From contig HF988088.1 of NCBI GenBank assembly GCA_000434635.1, forward strand, positions 1-13,406: a stretch of DNA of 13,406 bases, written 5' to 3'. The notes under the pieces were generated by a model. It worked only from the letters and a program-made list of their open reading frames with translations. It made no database searches and was not told the origin of the DNA. A program made the translations under genes and the position numbers. The DNA comes from Firmicutes bacterium CAG:110 (GTDB taxonomy: Bacteria; Bacillota; Clostridia; Oscillospirales; Oscillospiraceae). Below are positions 5,819 to 13,362 of the stretch, one piece after another (positions within the stretch are counted from its first letter, which is position 1; each line of letters opens with the position of its first letter).

Positions 5819-6687
5819 TGAGCAGGAATCGATCTCACATGGGAATCCGGACGAAAAGTACCGTTTCCAATACTGTGCTCTATGTGATCCTTGTCCTCAT
5901 GTCCATTATCTGGCTAACGCCCTTTGCATGCATCTTGCTGGAGTCCTTCCGGACTGAATCCACCGGACGTGTGGGCTACATCATCCCCAAGCAGTGGGGC
6001 TTTGACAACTACATCAATCTGTGGACCAAAACGAGCTTCCCCATTTGGTTCCGCAATACGCTGATCACCGCCCTGGCTACGGCGGTGCTGCAAACCCTTA
6101 TGGTGCTGAGCGTCAGCTATGTTCTCTCCCGGCTTCGCTTCAAGGGCAGAAAGCTGCTGATGAACACCTGCCTGGTTCTGGGCATGTTCCCGGGCTTCGT
6201 CACCATGATCGTGCTGTATAAGGTTCTCAGCGGCATGGGGCTGACGGGAGCCAACTCCGTGCCGGGACTGATTCTCGTCTACTGCGCCAGCTCCGGCATG
6301 GGATACTATGTGTCCAAGGGCTTCTTCGACACCATCCCCAAGAGCTTGGACGAAGCGGCTCGGGTGGACGGCGCTTCCCGCTTTCAGGTGTTCTACAAGG
6401 TGATCATGCCTCTGTCCAAGCCCATTGTCATTTATACCGTTCTCACTGCGTTCATGGCTCCGTGGGGCGACTTCATGTTTGCCAAGTATATCTCCCACAA
6501 TACGGAGGTGGGCATGAATGTGGCGGTGGGTCTGCAATACTGGATCTCCTCGAAGACCCTGATTGCCACCAACTATACCATGTTCTGCGCAGGCGGCGTG
6601 GTGGTGGCACTTCCCGTCACCATCCTGTTCATGCTCCTGCAGAGGTACTATGTGGAAGGCGTCACCGGCGGCGCCGTGAAAGGATAA
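5818..6687 (+). CDS. malG: MalG-type sugar ABC permease
   Basis: A 289-residue integral membrane protein forming the second half of the sugar channel, normal length for MalG-type subunits. About six hydrophobic segments are visible, the first near 18-40 and the last near 255-280. The EAA loop is LDEAARVDGASRFQVFYKVI at 177-196 and keeps the canonical E179-A-A and Gly185. GAGGAGG (5801-5807) lies 10 bases before the ATG inside the malF end, and the ATG shares its A with the malF TAA. The protein pairs with the MalF-type subunit and the ATPase that begins 15 bp downstream. Confidence 0.92.
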   Translation: MSRNRSHMGIRTKSTVSNTVLYVILVLMSIIWLTPFACILLESFRTESTGRVGYIIPKQWGFDNYINLWTKTSFPIWFRNTLITALATAVLQTLMVLSVSYVLSRLRFKGRKLLMNTCLVLGMFPGFVTMIVLYKVLSGMGLTGANSVPGLILVYCASSGMGYYVSKGFFDTIPKSLDEAARVDGASRFQVFYKVIMPLSKPIVIYTVLTAFMAPWGDFMFAKYISHNTEVGMNVAVGLQYWISSKTLIATNYTMFCAGGVVVALPVTILFMLLQRYYVEGVTGGAVKG

Positions 6688-6702
6688 GGAGAGAGGAAAG
6701 CT

Positions 6703-7827
6703 ATGGCATCTGTAAAATTAACCAACGTCAAGAAGGTCTACGACAAGAAGGTCGTGGCCGTTCACGATTTCAACCTGGACATCAAGGATAAGGAATTTGT
6801 GGTCTTCGTCGGCCCCTCCGGCTGCGGCAAATCCACGACCCTGCGGATGATCGCGGGTCTGGAGGAGATCTCCGAGGGTACCGTGGAGATCGACGGTGTG
6901 GTGGTCAACGACCTCCAGCCCAAGGATCGGGACATCGCCATGGTGTTCCAGAACTACGCCCTGTACCCCCACCTGACGGTGTTTGAGAACATGGCCTTCA
7001 GTCTTCGTTTGAAGAAGGTCCCCAACGATGAGGTGTTCAGGCGCGTCACGGAAGCGGCGAAGGTGCTGGGCATTACCGAATATCTGACCCGGAAGCCCCG
7101 GGCGCTGTCCGGCGGCCAGCGGCAGCGTGTGGCCATCGGTCGTGCCATGGTTCGGGATTCCAAGGTGTTTCTGATGGATGAGCCGCTGTCCAACCTGGAC
7201 GCCAAGCTCCGCAATCAGATGCGTGCCGAAATCATTCTCCTGCGGAAAAAGATCGACACGACCTTTATCTATGTAACCCATGACCAGACCGAGGCCATGA
7301 CACTCGGCGACCGGATCGTCATCATGAAGGACGGCTTCATCCAGCAGGTCGGCACCCCCACGGAGGTATTTGAGCATCCCGTGAATCTGTTCGTGGCGGG
7401 CTTCATCGGCGCGCCCCAGATGAACACCTTCCGCACGGAGCTGGTGCGGGAGAACGGCAAGTACTATGTGACGCCTCTCGGAAGCCGGATTGAGGTGGAC
7501 GGTGAGACCGGTGAAAATCTGGCGGCAAAGGCGGTGGACAGCCGCAGTGTGGTTCTGGGCGTCCGTCCGGAGCACATCACCCTGTCCCAGCCGGGACCCC
7601 ATGCGATTCCCTGTACCATTATCGTAAATGAAATGATGGGCAGCGAACTGCACATTCACGCGGAGACGGAGGACGGCGCCCAGCTGGTGGTTCGGGTACC
7701 CACCCTCGGCCTGCGCAGACAGGAGCGGGCGGAGCTGGTCAATGGTGCGAAGATCCATGTGAGCTTCCCCGGCGAAGTCATGCACCTGTTCGATCCCGAA
7801 ACCGAGCGGAATCTGATCTACGGATAA
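6703..7827 (+). CDS. msmK: Sugar ABC transporter ATPase, MsmK/MalK/UgpC family
   Basis: A 374-residue ATP-binding subunit that powers the importer. Motifs are Walker A GPSGCGKST at 37-45, Q-loop Gln83, signature LSGGQRQ at 135-141, Walker B VFLMDEP at 155-161 (Glu160 catalytic) and switch His193. Residues about 235-374 form the OB/TOBE regulatory domain of the MalK class (VLGVRPEH near 285-292). All catalytic residues are intact. Ribosome site GAGAGG ends 6 bases before the ATG. Many clostridia and lactobacilli share one unlinked MsmK-type ATPase among several sugar importers; here it closes the operon, so this system may be self-sufficient, though the protein could also serve other transporters. 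Confidence 0.93.
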   Translation: MASVKLTNVKKVYDKKVVAVHDFNLDIKDKEFVVFVGPSGCGKSTTLRMIAGLEEISEGTVEIDGVVVNDLQPKDRDIAMVFQNYALYPHLTVFENMAFSLRLKKVPNDEVFRRVTEAAKVLGITEYLTRKPRALSGGQRQRVAIGRAMVRDSKVFLMDEPLSNLDAKLRNQMRAEIILLRKKIDTTFIYVTHDQTEAMTLGDRIVIMKDGFIQQVGTPTEVFEHPVNLFVAGFIGAPQMNTFRTELVRENGKYYVTPLGSRIEVDGETGENLAAKAVDSRSVVLGVRPEHITLSQPGPHAIPCTIIVNEMMGSELHIHAETEDGAQLVVRVPTLGLRRQERAELVNGAKIHVSFPGEVMHLFDPETERNLIYG

Positions 7828-7894
7828 GGCTTCACGGGTAAGCACCGCACCCCAAAACTGCGCAAAAGCCGGTGTATGAAGGGTTTGTGCATCA

Positions 7895-7922
7895 TTTTCC
7901 AGCCCCCGCAGGGGCTGGAAAA
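7895..7922. terminator. 12-bp stem-loop in convergent region
   Basis: TTTTCCAGCCCC (7895-7906), loop CGCA, GGGGCTGGAAAA (7911-7922) form a perfect 12-bp stem 67 bp after the ATPase stop. Neither strand has a U-run beyond the stem, so it is an atypical terminator or an RNA 3'-end stabiliser. Position between convergent transcripts favours a termination role. Confidence 0.5.
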
Positions 7923-7995
7923 TGGCACATTATCCATTTTGCTATGCGTTTGCATACCAAGAAGCCCCGCGAGCGCGGGAAAAGAATACATGTTT

Positions 7996-8042
7996 AATCT
8001 CCCCCGGCTGTACCGAAAAAATCGGCACAGCCGGGGGAGATT
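7996..8042. terminator. Strong 16-bp convergent hairpin
   Basis: AATCTCCCCCGGCTGT (7996-8011) pairs perfectly with ACAGCCGGGGGAGATT (8027-8042). After one mismatch the apical CCGA and TCGG also pair across an A-rich loop. It lies 45 bp past the stop of the minus-strand GH13 gene and 168 bp past the ATPase stop, the natural place for a bidirectional terminator. Neither side has a long U-run; the A/U pairs at the stem base may serve instead. Confidence 0.6.
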
Positions 8043-8087
8043 TGCGGTGACGATGGTATCCGGAGCGGTTTTGGATGGCGATGGCGG

Positions 8088-9689
8088 TCAGGGAGCGGCG
8101 GAGCCGAGGATCAGGGAGGTCTGGGGGGCAAGGCTCAGGACGGTGCCTTCCAGAGACGCTTCGCCCATGCCGATGACCTCCAGAATGGAGCGGCAGGGAA
8201 TGTCCGTATCCGCAAGATCTACCGTAAAGGGAATGTCCGTGCTGATGTTGTGAAGAATACACAGGGTGCTTCCCTCGTATTCCACGAGAAAGCCGCCGCA
8301 CTTGGCGCTGCCAAGATTCACCTGTGTATAGGTGCCCCGGGGAATTGCCGGGTAGCGGTTTCTCAGAGAGATCAGGCGGCAGTAGTAGCGCAGCAGGCTC
8401 CCCTCCTGTGCCAGCTGAGACTCTACGGTTCCGTTGGTCTGCTTGGAAGAGGGATAGGTGCTGCCCTCCGGATCCTGAGGACTGCTGTCGTCTCCCCAGA
8501 GCATGGCAAGCCGCCGGTTGGCATCGGTATTGGCGGAACCTCGGACGCCCTTCATGCCGATCTCCTCCCCGTAGTACAGGAACGGCGAGCCGCTGCACAG
8601 CAGATAGAGATTGGCGGCCATCTGGGGGAAGTGGTTCGCCAGCATCAGATACCCGGCAGAGCGATCCATGTCGTGGTTGGAAAGGAAGGAAACCATCATG
8701 CCGTCGGGGTTCGCCTGAGAAATCTTGTCCTGAAAAGCGCACATGTAACCCGTGAACCGGTTGATGTCCTGATCCTTGGCAGCGGAGGCAATGACGCCTT
8801 CGGCCTGGGCGGCGGCGAAATTGAAGCAGTTCATGGCCGGATAGTAGGCAAGGATCTCCGACTCGCCGGACCAGCACTCGCCCACAAGATAGACCTCCGG
8901 CTTCACGGCTCGGAGCTGGTCGGTGTACCACTTCCAGAACGACGCGCTTCGGCCGGTTTCTCCATAGTAAAGATACTTGACGGCGTCAAAGCGGAATCCG
9001 TCCACGCCCAGCTCCAGATAGTACTTTGCCACGTTCAGCATTTCCTCCCGGACGGCGGGATTGTCATAGTTCAGCTCCGGCATGTCCGGGGAGAAGTTGC
9101 ACTCGTAATATTCGTCCGCCGTTCCGGGAATCTTTTCGCAGGTGATCCCGGCCGGAAGCGTCTCGCCGGTGTACCAGCTGTAGTAATCGTAGTAGGGGTC
9201 GTCGGGATTGGCGTCGGCGTGGGACTGGCAGAAGGACTGAAACCATTCGTGGTTCCGGGCAGTGTGGTTGATGACAAGATCGAGAATCACCTTCACGTTC
9301 CGGGCATGGCAGGCGTCGAGAAGCGCCCGGAGATCGTCCTCGGTGCCGAAGTCCGAGTCGATCCGGTAGTAATCCGTTGCGTCGTATTTGTGATAAGAGG
9401 GGCTGGCAAAAATCGGCGTCAGCCACAGCCCCTGTACCCCGAGACTGGTATCCGACAGGAGATTCCCGTCGTTCAGATAGTCCAGGTGCCGGAGAATTCC
9501 GTTCAGGTCTCCCGTTCCGTCCCCGTCGGAGTCGGCAAAGGAGCCGACAAAAATCTCATAGAACACCCGGTAGTTGTCGTCCGTTTTGTCGGCCTCCGTG
9601 GGCACGGTCTCCGCCGGAGAGGCCGTGCCGCACCCTGCCAGCACCAAGGCCAGCAGAAGCGCCGCGGCGCGAAGAAAAAATTTTTTCAT
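8088..9689 (-). CDS. Secreted GH13 alpha-amylase-type lipoprotein
   Basis: A 533-residue extracellular glycoside hydrolase that likely cleaves alpha-1,4-glucan at the cell surface. Residues 1-20 form a lipoprotein signal with lipobox LAGC (Cys20); a short acidic linker to about residue 38 follows. GH13 landmarks are DSDGDGTGD 53-61, region I DLVINH 137-142, region II GFRFDAVKY with nucleophile Asp235, region III GECW with acid/base Glu271, and region IV SNHD with Asp340; all catalytic residues are present. The C-terminal ~85 residues look like the usual beta-sandwich domain. No carbohydrate-binding module is fused. The ATG at 9689 is chosen because the signal peptide starts there and AAAGGCGGG precedes it; an ATG 27 bases upstream lacks a ribosome site. 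The gene is separated from GH53 by a hairpin-rich repeat, and I could not identify a convincing promoter. Confidence 0.92.
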   Translation of the reverse strand: MKKFFLRAAALLLALVLAGCGTASPAETVPTEADKTDDNYRVFYEIFVGSFADSDGDGTGDLNGILRHLDYLNDGNLLSDTSLGVQGLWLTPIFASPSYHKYDATDYYRIDSDFGTEDDLRALLDACHARNVKVILDLVINHTARNHEWFQSFCQSHADANPDDPYYDYYSWYTGETLPAGITCEKIPGTADEYYECNFSPDMPELNYDNPAVREEMLNVAKYYLELGVDGFRFDAVKYLYYGETGRSASFWKWYTDQLRAVKPEVYLVGECWSGESEILAYYPAMNCFNFAAAQAEGVIASAAKDQDINRFTGYMCAFQDKISQANPDGMMVSFLSNHDMDRSAGYLMLANHFPQMAANLYLLCSGSPFLYYGEEIGMKGVRGSANTDANRRLAMLWGDDSSPQDPEGSTYPSSKQTNGTVESQLAQEGSLLRYYCRLISLRNRYPAIPRGTYTQVNLGSAKCGGFLVEYEGSTLCILHNISTDIPFTVDLADTDIPCRSILEVIGMGEASLEGTVLSLAPQTSLILGSAAP

Positions 9690-9760
9690 ATGTAATCCCG
9701 CCTTTGAACTTTTCATCCGAAAATCGTATCAGCATTCAGCACTGCGTCGGGTACGGGTCT

Positions 9761-9931
9761 CATACTATTTCTCGATAAAATGGTTAACACCATTTTATCC
9801 TGCGAATCCTTCGCAGGCCGCCGGCGGCGGCGAGAAATGTATGGACTTACGTTTTTTGCGGCTACGCCGCTGGCTGCTGAAACAGCAGCCGAATAAAACG
9901 GTTTTTAACCGTTTTATTGAAAACTAGTATC
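9761..9931. mobile_element. MITE-like multi-hairpin repeat with imperfect terminal inverted repeats
   Basis: The two ends are reverse-complementary over about 38 bases. The left starts ATACTATTTCTCGATAAAA, and the right, read on the minus strand, starts ATACTAGTTTTCAATAAAA. Each end carries its own palindrome: 9774-9784 with 9789-9799 (11 bp, TAAC loop) and 9892-9903 with 9907-9918 (12 bp, TTT loop). In between are CCTGCGAA/TTCGCAGG (9799-9806, 9810-9817), GCCGCC/GGCGGC (9817-9828), GCGGC/GCCGC (9858-9870) and GGCTGCTG/CAGCAGCC (9872-9890). TTTCTCG (9768-9774) also pairs with CGAGAAA (9831-9837). It has no coding capacity. This fits a non-autonomous miniature transposable element; the family and target duplication are unknown. 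Confidence 0.65.
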
Positions 9932-11180
9932 AGTGGGTTCCCGCCCGGAGGAGGGAGAATACCTTCAGGGATTTCAGCGCGCGCCCCGTGCTGTCAAAAA
10001 ACGCCTGATTGTCCACGGCGCTGCCGCCGTAGTATTTGCCCGCGTCCTCCGGGTCGTAGGAGGCGGCGTAGGAGCTGGCCCAGCCGGAGCCGTACTGCTC
10101 CCATTTCCGGCTGTTTTCCGCCCGGCTGCCGCCTCCGGCGCTGATCCATGCGCCCTCCCAGTAGAAGACACCGATGCCGTTTGTCGTGTCCTCCGCCATT
10201 GTACGGACAACGTCCGCCACGGCATCGGCCTGTCCCTGTACGGTAAGGGGATAGGGTTTGGCATAGCTGCCGCCCTCGCCGATGGTATTGCCAAAGAAAT
10301 CCGTATCCTCCGGGGTGTAGGCGTAGGAGGTTTCCGCTACCATGACCTTCTTGCCGTAGGCTTCGGCAATCTGAGAGAGCACGGCGGCGAGATTCTCCAG
10401 CGTCCCATGCCAGTAAGGGTAGTAGGAGGTGGCGAATACATCGTAATCCAGTCGGAAATCGTCCAGCGTTTTCGCGTAGAAACGCATGGCGTCGGCGTTC
10501 TCCGGATTCGTGAAGTGAACGGCCACCAGTGCCTCCGGGAAAATTGCCCGGACGGCTCGGGAGCCGGCCTCCATCAGATCGCAGATGTTCCCCCAGGTGG
10601 TTTCCCCGCAGAGACTGCCGTTGGTCTCATTGCCCAGCTGCACCATGCCTACGTCCACCTTGGCGTCCTTCAGCTGCTGAAGGCAGTCCGTGGTGTAGCG
10701 GTTCAGGGCATCGGCCTTTTCGTCGATTTCCATACCGACCCACGCTTTGGGAACCATCTGCTTACCGGGATCGGCCCAGAAATCGGAATAGTGAAAATCG
10801 ACAAGAAGCTTCATGCCGTACCGGGTGGCTCGCTTGCCGATGGCGAGGGCGGTGCCAATGTCGCAGTTTCCGCCGCCGTAGCCCCGGCCGGAGCCGTCGT
10901 AGGGATCCACCCACACCCGAACCCGGATGTAGTTGATCCCGTTTTCGGAAAGGATCTCAAAAACGTCCTTCTCCTTACCGTCAAAATCATAGTACCGGAC
11001 GCCGCCCGCCTCCAGCGACGGCACGATGGAGGCGTCCATGCCCAGAATAAAGGCTTCGGTCATGCCCTCAATCCTCGGAACATACAGCGTGTCCGAAGTG
11101 ACGACCCGCTTCTCCCCGCCGCATCCGGCCAGGCACCCGGCCAGCAGGCAGACGGTCAGCCATGCAAACACCCTTTTCAC
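9930..11180 (-). CDS. GH53 endo-beta-1,4-galactanase lipoprotein
   Basis: A 416-residue secreted enzyme of family GH53, which cuts beta-1,4-galactan such as type I arabinogalactan side chains of pectin. Residues 1-20 form a lipoprotein signal with lipobox LAGC (Cys20; an overlapping LAGC ends at Cys16). The barrel keeps GMDAS near 47-51, DFHYSDFWADPGK at 128-140, acid/base Glu185 (GNETNG) and nucleophile Glu283 (AETSY), so it should be active. The GTG at 11180 is chosen because GGAGG lies 8 bases upstream and the signal peptide starts there; the frame extends upstream to an ATG inside the sortase gene. The preceding sortase gene ends 34 bp away with no terminator between. The TGA stop lies at the edge of the MITE-like repeat. 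GH53 genes usually sit beside beta-galactosidase genes; none is present here. Confidence 0.93.
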   Translation of the reverse strand: MKRVFAWLTVCLLAGCLAGCGGEKRVVTSDTLYVPRIEGMTEAFILGMDASIVPSLEAGGVRYYDFDGKEKDVFEILSENGINYIRVRVWVDPYDGSGRGYGGGNCDIGTALAIGKRATRYGMKLLVDFHYSDFWADPGKQMVPKAWVGMEIDEKADALNRYTTDCLQQLKDAKVDVGMVQLGNETNGSLCGETTWGNICDLMEAGSRAVRAIFPEALVAVHFTNPENADAMRFYAKTLDDFRLDYDVFATSYYPYWHGTLENLAAVLSQIAEAYGKKVMVAETSYAYTPEDTDFFGNTIGEGGSYAKPYPLTVQGQADAVADVVRTMAEDTTNGIGVFYWEGAWISAGGGSRAENSRKWEQYGSGWASSYAASYDPEDAGKYYGGSAVDNQAFFDSTGRALKSLKVFSLLRAGTH

Positions 11181-11214
11181 GGTTCCTACCTCCGTCTCTT
11201 GCCGGATTGTGCGT

Positions 11215-11871
11215 TTATTTTTCGGATTGGACGGTGTCTTCCTGTTCGGGATTCCGGAATACTTCCACCCGTTCAAGCCGGATCGTCACACGGGTCTGTC
11301 CGCCGATGGTGCAGGTAAACAGTGTCAGATCCCAGTCCCCTGCTTCCATCCCCTCCGTGTCCATGGGGTTCAGCGTCTCCCGCTCCACCACCTGGAAGGT
11401 CACCACATGCTCATCCATATCCGTAAACAGGACGGTGTCCCCGGGTTGGAGCTCCTTCAGCTTTCCGAAATGGGACGCATAGTTGTGGGCGCAGATGATC
11501 AGGTTGTCCTGATACAAGGAGCCTGAATACCGGCAGGGGGCAACCTTCAATGCGGGATAGTCCCACTGGCTGATCACCGGCAGCTCCAGCTCCAGCGACG
11601 GAATGCTCAGCACGCCGATGTAGTCCCGGCCGTTGATGGTCTTCACCGGCATCTCCCGCTGGACATCCGGCAGGGATTCCGGAAGGGTCGTGGGTTCGGC
11701 TTCGTCATCGCCCGCTTCCGTGGGGAGCGCGTCGCACAGCTGGGCAATGACCTGCCGGGCGGAGTCCCGTGCTTCGTGGGACTCCCGTTCATTGTAAGCC
11801 GAAAGGAACAGGGCCGCCGCAATCAGCAGCAGCCCCGCATTGATCCAGACGGTTCCCCGGTTAGCCTTCAT
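11215..11871 (-). CDS. Sortase family cysteine transpeptidase (second sortase of the locus)
   Basis: A 218-residue membrane-anchored transpeptidase that joins LPxTG-type proteins to peptidoglycan or to each other. One N-terminal membrane segment (about 8-25) is followed by a charged, low-complexity stalk (about 45-75) and the sortase beta-barrel. The catalytic triad is readable: His129 (CAHNY), Cys187 (TLFTC) and Arg194 (QTRV). There is no C-terminal membrane segment, unlike the class C-like sortase two genes upstream, so it is closer to housekeeping-type or class D/E sortases; class is uncertain. The ATG at 11871 has GGGAGG 6 bases upstream, and the gene overlaps the pilin-like gene by 11 bp, pointing to translational coupling. 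It may anchor the finished pilin or the LPQTG protein to the wall. Confidence 0.85.
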   Translation of the reverse strand: MKANRGTVWINAGLLLIAAALFLSAYNERESHEARDSARQVIAQLCDALPTEAGDDEAEPTTLPESLPDVQREMPVKTINGRDYIGVLSIPSLELELPVISQWDYPALKVAPCRYSGSLYQDNLIICAHNYASHFGKLKELQPGDTVLFTDMDEHVVTFQVVERETLNPMDTEGMEAGDWDLTLFTCTIGGQTRVTIRLERVEVFRNPEQEDTVQSEK

Positions 11872-12532
11872 CCCTGGCCTCCCGGCGGCGGAACAGACCC
11901 ACGGCGATGCAGCCAAGCCCCGCACAGGCCAGCACCGGCACCGGCCACCACAGCTGCCCGGTCTGGGGAAGCTTCTTCCCGCCGCCGGGGGAGGGAGGCG
12001 CAGTGGGCTTGACCTCCCGCTCCAGATCGGTCTTGGGCTGACTGGTCACGTCGTATTGGTATTCGTCCCGGTAGAGGTAAGGCACGCTCACCAGGAAGGG
12101 AGCGGTTTTCCCGTAGCCGGGAGCGGCGGTTTTCTGCACCACCAGATACAGGCCGAAGGTCAGGTCGGAAAAGGTCGCGTTGCCGTCTTTATCGACGGTC
12201 ACGGGATCGGAGGTGACGGGAGTCAGCTTCCCTTTCAGCTCCGCCAGCCGCCCCGCCAGATCCGGGGACTCGATGTCGCCGAATTCGGGAATGTCCGCCT
12301 GAATTTCTTCCACGGGGACGAAGCTGTAGTTGCCGTCGTCCTCCGCCACGTCGCCCACCTTGTACAGGGCAAGCGTGCCGCCGCGGACGGCTTTTCCCTT
12401 GTAGGTCATGGAGACGGTGATGCTGCAATGGCCGTTCCGGCTCTCATCCGGAACCGCGTGGGCGGCGGCGGACAGGGGCAGAGCAAGCAGGAAAAGCAGC
12501 GCCAGCAGGCCGGAAATAACATGCTTTCTCAT
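11861..12532 (-). CDS. Small LPQTG-anchored pilin-like surface protein
   Basis: A 223-residue wall-anchored protein. It has a signal peptide (cleavage probably near AAA-HA, 22-26), a single prealbumin/pilin-type beta-domain (about 35-165), a Pro/Lys-rich spacer, the sorting motif LPQTG at 188-192, a membrane segment at about 195-214 and an RRRE charged tail. GLYLVVQKTAAPGY at 127-140 matches the E-box region of pilin domains but has Gln133 where many isopeptide-forming domains have Glu. Lys167 in the SQPKTD stretch is a candidate for the pilin-motif Lys. With only one domain it is smaller than typical backbone pilins and could be a minor or basal pilin. AGGAGG lies 7 bases upstream of the ATG and overlaps the stop of the preceding sortase gene, so the two are co-translated. 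Its partners are the flanking sortases. Confidence 0.85.
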   Translation of the reverse strand: MRKHVISGLLALLFLLALPLSAAAHAVPDESRNGHCSITVSMTYKGKAVRGGTLALYKVGDVAEDDGNYSFVPVEEIQADIPEFGDIESPDLAGRLAELKGKLTPVTSDPVTVDKDGNATFSDLTFGLYLVVQKTAAPGYGKTAPFLVSVPYLYRDEYQYDVTSQPKTDLEREVKPTAPPSPGGGKKLPQTGQLWWPVPVLACAGLGCIAVGLFRRREARDEG

Positions 12533-12543
12533 GAAAAAACCTC

Positions 12544-13362
12544 CTATTTCTTTCTGCGCCTGGGCAGCAGCAGAAGGATCAACAGAATCAGCAGCATGGG
12601 GATCGCCACGACGGGCGCCACCAGCATGGGCTCTAACTGGACGGCGTCGGCGGTGACCCGCACGGTTTTGACTTCCTCGATATTGTCGATGCGGTGTCCG
12701 CGAACCAGCAGCCGGTGGGTATTGATGCCGTAGGGGGTGCAGGTCACCAGGGTGCAGTAGTCCTCCCCCTCCGCGATTTCCAGCGCGGCGGTATCCTGCG
12801 GCTCCACGATGAGGATTTGATCCACCTCATAGGTCAGAATCTCATCCAGCACCCGCAGGAGGAAGGTATCCCCCTCCCGGAGCTTGTCCAGGTCGGTGAA
12901 CAGCTTGGCGCTGGGCAGACCCCGGTGACCGGAGAGGACGCAGTGGGTGCTCTCCCCGCCTACCGGCAGGCTGGTCCATTCCAGATGGCCCACGGCCACC
13001 TGTAGGACGGGATCCTCCGTGCCGTGGTAGATGGGCAGGCTCACGTCAATTTCGGGAATCTCGATATAGCCCATGACCCCCTGACCGGATATGTCCAGCA
13101 GGCTTTCGTATTCGGCCTTCTGCTCCTCGGAGAGGAGGAAGCTGTTGCTGCGACTACACAGGTTCCGGTTATACTGCCGGGCGGCGTCCCAGATGGCGTC
13201 ATAGCTGGCGTTGTCGAGAGCGGCCACGTTTTCGGCGTAGGTGGCGATGGCGCGGGTCTGGTGGAAGGAGTTCCAGTAGTCGCTGACGGTGGGGTACAGC
13301 AACAGGGACAGCCCTATGAGCAATAGGATCACCAGAACAATGGTGGATAGATGTTTTCGCAT
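12544..13362 (-). CDS. srtC: Class C-like (pilus-assembly) sortase
   Basis: A 272-residue membrane transpeptidase of the type that polymerises pilin subunits. It has membrane segments at about 5-23 and 247-266, with an RRRKK tail, the two-anchor layout of class C. The catalytic triad is His146 (GHRGLP), Cys208 (TLVTCTPYG) and Arg217 (THRLLVRGHR); TLVTCTPYGINTHR is highly typical of class C. The lid region between YNRNL (64-68) and LSEEQ (77-81) reads CSRSNSFL and lacks the DP-aromatic lid motif of most class C enzymes. The ATG at 13362 has GGAG 8 bases upstream. The pilin-like gene begins 11 bp after its stop. Its operon partners upstream are outside the window, so other pilin subunits may exist there. 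Confidence 0.9.
   Translation of the reverse strand: MRKHLSTIVLVILLLIGLSLLLYPTVSDYWNSFHQTRAIATYAENVAALDNASYDAIWDAARQYNRNLCSRSNSFLLSEEQKAEYESLLDISGQGVMGYIEIPEIDVSLPIYHGTEDPVLQVAVGHLEWTSLPVGGESTHCVLSGHRGLPSAKLFTDLDKLREGDTFLLRVLDEILTYEVDQILIVEPQDTAALEIAEGEDYCTLVTCTPYGINTHRLLVRGHRIDNIEEVKTVRVTADAVQLEPMLVAPVVAIPMLLILLILLLLPRRRKK

Noticed and set aside
8250..9695. Long plus-strand open frame opposite the GH13 lipoprotein gene
   Set aside because: Antisense to intact catalytic motifs; the translation resembles no protein family.
9768..9837. Cloverleaf-like fold that could be a tRNA
   Set aside because: No T-loop sequence, anticodon arm of normal size or CCA/terminator context; it is part of the repeat element.
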